22,818 bases of DNA from JBFLVQ01 sp040758525 (GTDB lineage Bacteria > Acidobacteriota > Blastocatellia > Chloracidobacteriales > JADJPF01): assembly GCA_040758525.1 (NCBI GenBank), contig JBFLVQ010000072.1, forward strand, positions 1 through 22,818. Direction: 5' to 3'. A program made the position numbers and the translations under genes. The notes beneath the pieces are model-generated. The model was not told the origin of the DNA. It did not search any database and saw nothing but the letters and a program-made list of their open reading frames with translations. Position 1 is the first letter of the stretch. Every line of letters begins with the position of its first letter. Below, one piece after another: positions 16,490 through 22,818 of the stretch.

Positions 16490-19174
16490 ATGGGGGAAGA
16501 TCAACAACTGATTCAAGTCAAGGATTCGCAAGTTAGCGTCGAACGTTCTGGGCGCCGTTATGGTTATAGCCATGAAGCTGCTACTGCCACAGAAGGGCTA
16601 GATATAAATAAATACTTAAAAGTCCTACTCAAGTACAAGTACTCAATTATTAGCTGTGTAATAATTGTTATGGCAGTTACCGCACTAGGTTTGTCACGCA
16701 CACGCCCAACCTATCAGGCGAGCGCACTAGTACAGATTGATCCAGAAAAGGCTGATGTCTTTGATGAATCGAAACTGGTCTTCCAAAGCTGGCTTGATCC
16801 TGAATATTACCGTACCCAGTTGAGACTACTCACCAGTCCTTCATTAGCAAGGCAAGTAGTAAAAGATCTAGATCTTGAACATAACCCCGATTTCCTTACT
16901 AGCGGACCATCAACCTTAGGAGCAGCACTGTTAGAGATATTGATGCCAACAGCAAAGCCAGTACAGACTACACAAAAGAAGAATAGCAACACCCTCCCTA
17001 TCCTCACTGGCACCAGTTTAGATGGACAATTTGATCCTCAAGAGGCAGAGCGGCTTGAGCCATTTGTAGGAATGGTACTGGCCAGTCTACAGGTATCGGC
17101 AGTTAACAATACTCGCTTAGTCCAGATCACTTTTCGTCATCAAAACCCTCAGGTGGCTCAGAAGATCGTTAATGCTGTAGCTGATGCCTTTATACTTAAC
17201 AATTTGAAGCGGCGGATAGGTTCATCAAAATCGACCTCTAGTTTTCTACAAAAACGTGTTGCCGAACTACAGGCAGAGATACGTAGTGCAGAAGAGAAAT
17301 TGATAAACTATGGTAAGAGCCATAAGATTGTCTCCTTAGATGACAGCCAAAATACGGTAGTCGAGCGACTAGCAATTTTGAACCGCCAGGTACTAGAAGC
17401 AGAAGCGCTACGCAAGGAAGCCGAGTCGATCCACAAATTGAGCCGCGAAGGCCAGAGTGATGCGATTCCACAGGTACAGGGCAATCCTGCTGTACAAGCC
17501 TTGCAAAGCCGTCTCTCTGGACTTAAACAGAAGCATGCTGAACTAATTATCAAGTTCACAGAAGACTGGCCAGAGGTTAAACAGACCGAGATAGCAATCC
17601 GTCAAGTAGAAGCAGAACTACAATCATTAAAGGGTAATATCATTGCTGGTATAGAGACTCGTTACCGTACTGAACTGGAACGTGAGAAGATGTTGCGCGC
17701 CGACTTAGACACTCAACTTACTGTCACGCTTAATCAGAATGAGAGCGCAATTAACTATAAGATTCTACAGCAGGATGTAGAGACCAAGAAAGAGATCCAT
17801 AAGACCCTCTTATCACGTCTTAAAGAGGTTGATATCTCGGCTATTTCGGAATCGAATAACCTTTCTGTCAGCGACTATGCTACCTTGCCAAAAGCCCCCA
17901 TTAGCCCACAAGTACCTTCTATATTAGCGCTTGCTCTACTAGGTTCACTGGCTGGTGGGATAGGGCTAGCCTTTGCCCGTGAGTACTTAGATAACCATAT
18001 TAAATCGGTTGAAGATGTAGATCGCTTTATCAACCTACCAACCTTGGGCCTGATTCCCGCAGCTACCGCTCACACCAGCCGTATTATCAAGAATGCTCCT
18101 ACTGCCAATACTCCTCTACCGAGCGGAGTACGCAGGCTACTTGATAACGTCGAGCTGATTGCTTTTACAGCAACAAACTCCTCAATTGCAGAATCCTACC
18201 GACAACTGCGCACCTCTGTGCTACTCTCTGCCTCCGATCAACAACGTAATAAGGTTATTCTCATCACTAGTAGCCAACCAGGCGAAGGTAAAACTACCAC
18301 GGCAATCAATACTGCGATCTCATTAGCACAGACGGGCGCCCGCACTGTGCTGCTTGATTGCGATCTGCGTAACCCTAGATTGCAAAAGATCCTTAAACTT
18401 CCTAGTGAGAATGGTCTCTCTACTTACCTGGCGGGCCATTGTCAACTCAAAGACCTGATCTGCGAATCACCGGTTGATAATCTAGATATGGTTATCTGTG
18501 GACCACTACCGCCAAACCCAGCAGAGTTGCTTGGCTCACAAAGTATGAAGCGACTACTTGAGCATTTAGCAGAAACCCATGAATATGTAATCATCGACTC
18601 GCCACCTATTCTATCTTTTGCTGATTCAATTATTCTCTCCTCAATGGCGGATGGTGTGTTGTTGGTAGTGCATAGCGAGCGGTCTGGACGTGATATTGTA
18701 CAACGTGCACGTCGCAATCTAGATGAGGCTAATGCACGTATTCTTGGTGTAGTACTCAATAGTGTCAATCCAGAAAACAGCCGTTATGGCTACTACTATT
18801 ATTACAACTATAACTATTACTATCGTAATGGTGATTCAACTGAGATCCCGCGGAGCAATTTCCAGCGCGTCGTTAATACTATCAAGACGGCGATCCATCG
18901 TCGCCATCGCCACCAGGATAAGGAAAAGGAGCGCATTAGCAGGGATTTGGAGATTGAAATCAAACCCACTGTGCACAATCATTCCAATACAACCGAGCAA
19001 AGCTCCCAACACTTGGGCACGTCGCGCCAGCAGTCTTTGATCGTGAGTACGTCGGCTCAAGAAATCCCTGCTGCCAGTGAAACTGTGCCGCAGCCTTTGA
19101 AAAGAGAGCGTAAGGAACACCAAGAGAAAAAAGAGGCCCAACATTGCCCCGAGCAATCCCAAATCGGTGAGTAA
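16490..19174 (+). CDS. Wzc-like polysaccharide co-polymerase / BY-type tyrosine kinase with a long antisense-coded tail
   Basis: 894 residues from the ATG at 16490. A cytoplasmic N terminus leads to membrane helix 1 at about 51-70, a Wzz-type periplasmic domain with coiled coil (about 240-400) and helix 2 at about 475-493 (ALALLGSLAGGIGLAFAREY), with the Pro-rich motif typical of chain-length regulators just before it. The cytoplasmic BY-kinase has Walker A SSQPGEGKTT (K601), Walker A' LLDCDLR (D623, D625) and Walker B VIIDSPP (D703). A tyrosine cluster at 766-778 (YGYYYYYNYNYYY, ten Tyr) is the expected autophosphorylation tail. Such kinases normally end soon after it; this one adds 116 residues rich in His, Arg, Gln, Glu and Ser, almost all antisense to the ligase gene. 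It should control chain length and export with the preceding Wza-like protein. The tail's function is unknown; a lost stop codon is the alternative. Confidence 0.9.
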   Translation: MGEDQQLIQVKDSQVSVERSGRRYGYSHEAATATEGLDINKYLKVLLKYKYSIISCVIIVMAVTALGLSRTRPTYQASALVQIDPEKADVFDESKLVFQSWLDPEYYRTQLRLLTSPSLARQVVKDLDLEHNPDFLTSGPSTLGAALLEILMPTAKPVQTTQKKNSNTLPILTGTSLDGQFDPQEAERLEPFVGMVLASLQVSAVNNTRLVQITFRHQNPQVAQKIVNAVADAFILNNLKRRIGSSKSTSSFLQKRVAELQAEIRSAEEKLINYGKSHKIVSLDDSQNTVVERLAILNRQVLEAEALRKEAESIHKLSREGQSDAIPQVQGNPAVQALQSRLSGLKQKHAELIIKFTEDWPEVKQTEIAIRQVEAELQSLKGNIIAGIETRYRTELEREKMLRADLDTQLTVTLNQNESAINYKILQQDVETKKEIHKTLLSRLKEVDISAISESNNLSVSDYATLPKAPISPQVPSILALALLGSLAGGIGLAFAREYLDNHIKSVEDVDRFINLPTLGLIPAATAHTSRIIKNAPTANTPLPSGVRRLLDNVELIAFTATNSSIAESYRQLRTSVLLSASDQQRNKVILITSSQPGEGKTTTAINTAISLAQTGARTVLLDCDLRNPRLQKILKLPSENGLSTYLAGHCQLKDLICESPVDNLDMVICGPLPPNPAELLGSQSMKRLLEHLAETHEYVIIDSPPILSFADSIILSSMADGVLLVVHSERSGRDIVQRARRNLDEANARILGVVLNSVNPENSRYGYYYYYNYNYYYRNGDSTEIPRSNFQRVVNTIKTAIHRRHRHQDKEKERISRDLEIEIKPTVHNHSNTTEQSSQHLGTSRQQSLIVSTSAQEIPAASETVPQPLKRERKEHQEKKEAQHCPEQSQIGE

Positions 19175-20191
19175 TTGTAGGTAATCATTATGTGCCTGCC
19201 CTACCCTATAACGGCCGCTGGCCTGGTCATATTGTGGGTAGACAGTCTCGTAGGCGCCTAAGCCTATTCCTAAAAAAGGATGATCCCGTACCATAAGTAG
19301 ACTCTGCCGCCAGATTGCTAATCGTCCCAGCGGCTGAGTCTGACCTATTTCTACACTTGTCTCTGTCAGTCGTACCATAAGAGGTTCGGCGCCTAGCCAG
19401 CGTGCCCCTAGAAAGATGGAAATCACGATCAGAACCAACACAGCAACTCCACGTTGTGCTAGACGTGCCTTTCCCCCCCAAACCAATGCTGCAAGAAAGA
19501 TGTATTCACAGATTAAACTAAGCACACCTGCACGTGAGGCAGAGATTAGCACTGAGATCGACATTAATGTCACAATAAAACCATAAAGTAGTCGCAACCC
19601 CCGCTTTACCCCTCCTGTCAGGAGTAGCGCTACTGGCAATGGCGCAAGCATCTCGATAAAACCAGCATAATGGTTACGATTGACAAAAGGGCCGAAGATT
19701 AGTGTGCCACCTCCACTAACATTCTTGAACCAGTAGATACGACCATTGCCAGTAAAATATTGCACTATAGCAAAGAGTGCTATTGCCCCACCCCAAAAGA
19801 CCAAAATATGCAGGAATAGGTGTGACCGCGCCTCATCCAAAATGTTAATGGCAAGTAAAAATAGTATTATCAATGCTAGCAGTATTAGTATCGCAGCACG
19901 AGTAGCTTGAGGATCTAGACTAACTGGGCCTCTTGCCCCCCAAGGGATAAGCTGTACTAATGCCAGCAAGAGCATGCCTAACAGAGGAAACTGTAAAAGA
20001 TTGCGATTAAGGGGCGCAGTATATCCAAGGGCAAACTCTATCGCCCAGATAATGAGTAGGATAAAGGCAGCTATCTGCAATAATGCAACCGACCAGGCCT
20101 CCACCGAACCGAATGGCAGCGGACTCCATAACACTACTCCCACAAGGCCCCAGAAAAGTATCTGATCTAGTAGTCTCTTTCTTCTTCTCAT
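18836..20191 (-). CDS. O-antigen ligase / Wzy-type polymerase, polytopic membrane protein
   Basis: 451 residues; starts at the ATG in ATGA (20191-20188), overlapping the stop of the TPR gene, with GAGG just upstream. About ten to twelve hydrophobic segments are spread over the protein, with a periplasmic loop at about 255-335. That loop ends in the conserved RVGQAHNDYLQLLTDLGLLG (H334), the histidine motif of the Wzy_C/O-antigen ligase family. A last helical block includes VHSGFDFNLQIPANAL, also typical. The protein would join or transfer lipid-linked glycans at the outer face of the inner membrane. Its last 112 codons and stop lie antisense to the kinase tail in exact codon register. Within that stretch no leucine codon after L340 is TTA or CTA, though both are common in the rest of the gene. 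Whether it acts as ligase or polymerase cannot be told from sequence alone. Confidence 0.88.
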   Translation of the reverse strand: MRRRKRLLDQILFWGLVGVVLWSPLPFGSVEAWSVALLQIAAFILLIIWAIEFALGYTAPLNRNLLQFPLLGMLLLALVQLIPWGARGPVSLDPQATRAAILILLALIILFLLAINILDEARSHLFLHILVFWGGAIALFAIVQYFTGNGRIYWFKNVSGGGTLIFGPFVNRNHYAGFIEMLAPLPVALLLTGGVKRGLRLLYGFIVTLMSISVLISASRAGVLSLICEYIFLAALVWGGKARLAQRGVAVLVLIVISIFLGARWLGAEPLMVRLTETSVEIGQTQPLGRLAIWRQSLLMVRDHPFLGIGLGAYETVYPQYDQASGRYRVGQAHNDYLQLLTDLGLLGAMLGLFFLLVFLTLSFQRLRHSFTGSRDFLSRRTHDQRLLARRAQVLGALLGCIGMIVHSGFDFNLQIPANALLFLILVAMATMDRRLDSINDALEIAPRDLS

Positions 20192-21450
20192 CTAACCTCT
20201 TCGAGAACGAAATTGGCAAACCAAACGCGGCCAAAGATTGGACAAGGACCTTCAACTACACACTGTGCATGGCGACGTATGGCAATAAGCAGGGCACGCG
20301 TTGGTGCTTCTACCTTAAAAGAGACTTCAAATTGGCGCCAATCAACTGAACCTAGAATTGCTGGCTGCGAACCTACCATTAATGGTGCGCGTCCGGCTGC
20401 ATCGGTAATCTCGACAACTGGTAAAGCACCGCCTACCAACTCTTTGCTACGGGCAAAATAACGCAAGCGGTATTGATGGCCAGGTTCGACAATAACGATC
20501 TGTCTAATATGATCAAATGTAGGATTACCCTCTGCAGTATAATCTATCGACAAGCTATATCCATTTGGTTGTGACGCAGTAGTATCAACGGAGAGTTTTG
20601 CTAAGGTCGAGGTATTATCAAACTGCCACTCGAAACCAGCCCCACGTTGTTCCAATGGTTGTTTGAAATCACCATTATGAATCTTCCCTTTAGGCAGTTC
20701 GAGTCCTTGATATTCTGGCAAGACGCGCCAGATATCAAAAGCAAGATCATAGTCAGCAGCAACGATCAGCGCCTCGATTAGCTGACGCGCCATTACGCTA
20801 TTAGCGTTACGTACCGTCATTGGTAGTTGCTGCCAATAACTAGCCGCATCGCGATAACGTGTCTTGCGCAATAGTAATCGCAAATACTCCATCTCAGCAG
20901 TAGGGTTAGCAGGTAGAATCGATTCCGTGAGGCGCAAATCAGCATCGGAAAGCTGCCAGATCAGTTCAAGAGCATAAGGAAGTTGCTGGCTGTTGGTAGT
21001 GAGTGCCTGACGTAATTCTGGTAGCGCTGCTGTCATTTTACCGGCCCGTATCAGCAGATTGGCCAGTTGCCAATGCGGCTCTAGATAGTTAGGTGCTTGC
21101 TTAACAGCCTCTCGTAAACTCGTCTCGGCGGCTGCTAGTTCATTTACACGCTCTTCTGCCTGAGCACGTACTAGCCACAGTTGATAATCATTGGGGGAAA
21201 GTTCCGTTGCTCTGATCAACAAGGCGAGAGCTTGGCGCGGATTGATATTGTCAGGATCATATAGATAGGCTTGGCCAAGTAAATAATGTAATTTTGGATT
21301 ATTAGGTGAGAGTTCAATTGCTGTCTGTAAGAATTCGGTCTCTGGTGCATAACGAGCAATTGTGCCTGCCAACCCATCACACAATGCCCTATAGCAGCCC
21401 CATAAAGAGAGCAGTATCAGCAATAAGGAGACAATAAGCCGTACAATCAC
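20188..21450 (-). CDS. TPR protein with C-terminal carbohydrate-binding-like domain
   Basis: 420 residues from a GTG start at 21448-21450 that overlaps the upstream stop as GTGA, indicating translational coupling. The N terminus is a hydrophobic anchor or signal (2-18), with WGC at 17-19, a poor lipobox. Residues about 35-165 are TPR units (SPNNPKLHYLLGQAYLYDP, then a repeat with ELSPNDYQLWLVRAQAEERV). The middle is helical. Residues about 258-420 form a beta-sandwich resembling carbohydrate-binding modules of the CBM4/9 kind (KIHNGDFKQPL, SLSIDYTAEGN, YRLRYFARSKEL, VDWRQFEVSFKV, IFGRVWFANFVLEE). It probably works outside the cytoplasm as a scaffold or glycan-binding partner of the ligase/polymerase, to which it is coupled by an ATGA overlap. 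This role is inferred from context. Confidence 0.8.
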   Translation of the reverse strand: MIVRLIVSLLLILLSLWGCYRALCDGLAGTIARYAPETEFLQTAIELSPNNPKLHYLLGQAYLYDPDNINPRQALALLIRATELSPNDYQLWLVRAQAEERVNELAAAETSLREAVKQAPNYLEPHWQLANLLIRAGKMTAALPELRQALTTNSQQLPYALELIWQLSDADLRLTESILPANPTAEMEYLRLLLRKTRYRDAASYWQQLPMTVRNANSVMARQLIEALIVAADYDLAFDIWRVLPEYQGLELPKGKIHNGDFKQPLEQRGAGFEWQFDNTSTLAKLSVDTTASQPNGYSLSIDYTAEGNPTFDHIRQIVIVEPGHQYRLRYFARSKELVGGALPVVEITDAAGRAPLMVGSQPAILGSVDWRQFEVSFKVEAPTRALLIAIRRHAQCVVEGPCPIFGRVWFANFVLEEVR

Positions 21451-22121
21451 GGACGGAATGGACTCGCTGGTGTAGGATCGCCGCCACCTAACAGACCGCC
21501 TAGTGCTCCGGCTGCGCCACCACCACCAAAGAGCGCAAAGAGCAGACCTCGACGCGAAGGCTTGGCACGGGGTGTAGCAGCAACCAAACAGTCTATTGTG
21601 CTAACACGATAATCGACAGGATAATCTATGGTATTGGAGGTAATACCGTTCTTATCAAGAAACTCCTTGCTTTCGCCGACCTTTAACGCCTCCTCATCCT
21701 TGTTATTATCATTCAAGATCTTAACACTGCCATTGATTACCTCGACACGCACACAGGTCTTTGTGATAACCCAAGCGATACTCTGACTGCCATTCTGCAC
21801 ACGCACTGTACCATAGCTGAGTTCTATCCTCACCCAGGTGTCCGCAAAAGTAAGCATTAGATCGGTATTCTCTCCAACAAAGAGCTGACCGGTAGCACCT
21901 AAATTTGCCACTGCGCCGCTATTACCCATCGTAACAATACGGCTATCTGTAAGTACTGTGACATTACTGGCAACCGCCGCACCATTAACCATCACAGTGC
22001 CGCTTGGCTTTAATTCCCCACTCTTTTTGTTACCTGCCTGAACTGGCAAAATTAATGTGCTTGAGAGACCGATCATTAATGCTAATAGGATAACTGGCAA
22101 TCGTGTGCGAAACGAGATCAT
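21447..22121 (-). CDS. FecR-like secreted protein with Gly-rich C terminus
   Basis: 224 residues; GGAG seven bases before the ATG supports the start. Residues 1-29 form a signal peptide with the cleavage-type sequence PVQA before G30. Residues about 38-150 follow a FecR-domain pattern: GTVMVNGAAV, a control element (VLTDSRIVTMGNSGAVANL), a beta strand pair (VRIELSYGTVRVQ) and VRVEVINGSVKIL. A linker leads to basic KPSRRG (187-192), a Gly/Ala/Leu-rich hydrophobic stretch (193-214) and the tail DPTPASPFRP. FecR proteins of the iron pathway work with a sigma factor, but none is nearby; in polysaccharide loci such domains appear as solo secreted proteins of unknown role. It heads a three-gene unit, linked to the TPR gene by GTGA. 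Confidence 0.78.
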   Translation of the reverse strand: MISFRTRLPVILLALMIGLSSTLILPVQAGNKKSGELKPSGTVMVNGAAVASNVTVLTDSRIVTMGNSGAVANLGATGQLFVGENTDLMLTFADTWVRIELSYGTVRVQNGSQSIAWVITKTCVRVEVINGSVKILNDNNKDEEALKVGESKEFLDKNGITSNTIDYPVDYRVSTIDCLVAATPRAKPSRRGLLFALFGGGGAAGALGGLLGGGDPTPASPFRP

Positions 22122-22182
22122 GAATTTACTCCAGCAATAGGTTGATCACCGCCGACAAACGGCAAAGCTTGATAAACACAGA

Positions 22183-22209
22183 CATTATCTCATAGACTAG
22201 AAGATAATG
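22183..22209. promoter_or_regulatory. Inverted repeat upstream of the FecR-TPR-ligase operon
   Basis: CATTATCT (22183-22190) and AGATAATG (22202-22209) are perfect inverted copies with an 11-base centre, about 60-90 bases before the FecR-like ATG. The 19-bp centre-to-centre spacing suits a dimeric regulator. In a transcript it could form only a weak AU-rich hairpin. Confidence 0.35.
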
Positions 22210-22252
22210 ACATCTCTTTATTTAAACATCTATAAGATATAAATGGAGGAAC

Positions 22253-22282
22253 ATGTTTTACGACATAATTGTGTTCTGCTAA
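22253..22282 (+). CDS. Possible nine-codon leader frame with a strong ribosome site
   Basis: GGAGGA lies just upstream of an ATG that encodes MFYDIIVFC before TAA. The ribosome site is among the best in the window, yet the frame is tiny. Two further stretches in the same frame, separated by TAA codons, include a hydrophobic segment ending at 22507. It could be a leader peptide, a decayed small membrane-protein gene, or chance. Confidence 0.2.
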   Translation: MFYDIIVFC

Positions 22283-22687
22283 AATACCTTTACCTCACGC
22301 GCCGTCATTTAATTGATATCTGGGTTTCAGCAGTTAGTGACTATATGGCATTTATGGTTTGCCTTAGGGTTGCTATTTATATTTGTCATTCTGTGCCAAT
22401 GTAACAGAGGGTTGTTAAGATTAGTTAATGATCTTTTAATGTGCGCCCATAGCCCCACTATAGAGTTAAGAAAAGAGGCGACCTTTTTGCCTTGGCAGAT
22501 TTGGTAGTGCTTAGTCACCAACTTAGGTGTTTTCTGGGCAACTTGCTTGATAATAAACCTGATAATTAAAGGTAACGAGTCTTAAAAATCGCATGACGAT
22601 TGAGTTAGTATAATTTGAGCATTCGTCAAGCGCATCACACGGAACATTAGCCAAGGGGATAAAAAGAGTTTTCACGAGGTGGATGTT

Positions 22688-22818
22688 ATGGGTGTGCGCG
22701 ATATCCGGGGATTTTCTCTGGTAGAAGCAATTGTTGTACTGGCACTGCTGCTAATTGTAGCAGCTATCTCTATTCCATTGATAACTGGTTCTACCGCCTT
22801 CTCTAAACTACGTGATGA
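22688..22818 (+). CDS. Type IV pilin / pseudopilin-like protein, 5' part only
   Basis: The first 43 codons run off the right edge. GAGGTGG lies about seven bases before the ATG; an ATG at 22683 in another frame stops after 13 codons. A short basic leader MGVRDIRG is followed by the prepilin peptidase motif G|FSLVE, with the +5 glutamate, and a hydrophobic helix (AIVVLALLLIVAAISIPLI). This is the standard N terminus of type IV pilins and type II secretion pseudopilins, which are processed and methylated by PilD. Which of the two it is depends on sequence beyond the window. Confidence 0.88.
   Translation, partial: MGVRDIRGFSLVEAIVVLALLLIVAAISIPLITGSTAFSKLRD

Larger units (their letters stand above)
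22122..22687. other. Divergent intergenic region, 566 bp
   Basis: This spacer lies between the FecR-like gene (minus) and a pilin-like gene (plus). It holds an inverted repeat near 22183-22209, a nine-codon frame with a strong ribosome site at 22253, and a hydrophobic 64-codon frame at 22313-22507 that starts at TTG without a ribosome site. A TATAAT at 22609-22614, preceded by TTAG but with no clear -35, is a candidate -10 for the pilin gene. No RNA gene is recognisable. Confidence 0.4.

Noticed and set aside
18762..19040. Second plus-strand frame of 92 codons in the kinase-ligase overlap
   Set aside because: It begins inside the kinase tyrosine region without a ribosome site, and has Ile/Thr-rich then Arg-rich composition with no fold.
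22313..22507. 64-codon hydrophobic frame after the FecR-like gene
   Set aside because: It has a TTG start directly after a stop and no ribosome site. It is kept only as a possible remnant in the intergenic note.
1..22818. CRISPR array, transposon ends, tRNA or rRNA genes
   Set aside because: No regularly spaced repeats, no transposase frames and no cloverleaf or rRNA signature were seen on either strand when reading by eye.

Overview
The window looks like chromosomal DNA of an Acidobacteriota member (class uncertain; a moderately low-GC relative of the Blastocatellia is my guess). The main clue is a secreted von Willebrand A protein of the type common in that phylum. It sits with a TPR/multihaem cytochrome, an FG-GAP/ASPIC-UnbV lipoprotein, and a FecR / TPR / O-antigen-ligase set. 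I see no tRNA, rRNA, CRISPR array, insertion sequence or prophage gene. The phylum call is inference from gene content only.

Layout. Bases 1-2314 (minus) hold the first 771 codons of a large secreted beta-helix/CARDB protein whose 3' end lies outside the window. A divergent 300-bp gap leads to a TPR-M48 membrane metallopeptidase (2615-4552, plus). It converges on a minus-strand block read from 10439 down to 4577: a VWA protein, a five-haem TPR cytochrome with a membrane-embedded N terminus, and an FG-GAP/UnbV lipoprotein. A 75-codon Cro/CI-type helix-turn-helix gene (10874-11101, plus) then converges on smc (11149-15072, minus), whose ATPase head carries an unusual insert of about 100 residues. 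The 410-bp gap after smc is rich in signals: a good smc promoter whose -10 lies in a perfect 14-bp palindrome, a paired 14-bp direct repeat with an embedded inverted repeat, and a promoter candidate for the next operon.

Bases 15483-22121 form an exopolysaccharide locus in two converging halves. The plus-strand half encodes a Wza-like export protein and a Wzc-like co-polymerase/tyrosine kinase. The minus-strand half encodes a FecR-like protein, a TPR/carbohydrate-binding-like protein and an O-antigen ligase/polymerase, joined by 4-bp GTGA and ATGA start/stop overlaps. Together these would chain, polymerise and export a polymer, but no glycosyltransferase or flippase is in view. The right edge has a 566-bp gap and then the start of a type IV pilin-like gene (22688 on).

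The most striking observation is where the two halves meet. The kinase frame does not stop after its tyrosine cluster but runs 339 bp antisense through the 3' end of the ligase gene. In that overlap the ligase has 25 leucine codons after the boundary codon and none is TTA or CTA, the two that would put a stop in the kinase frame. In two stretches of the same gene outside the overlap that I translated by hand, 17 of 35 leucines use those codons. This suggests that both strands are coding there.
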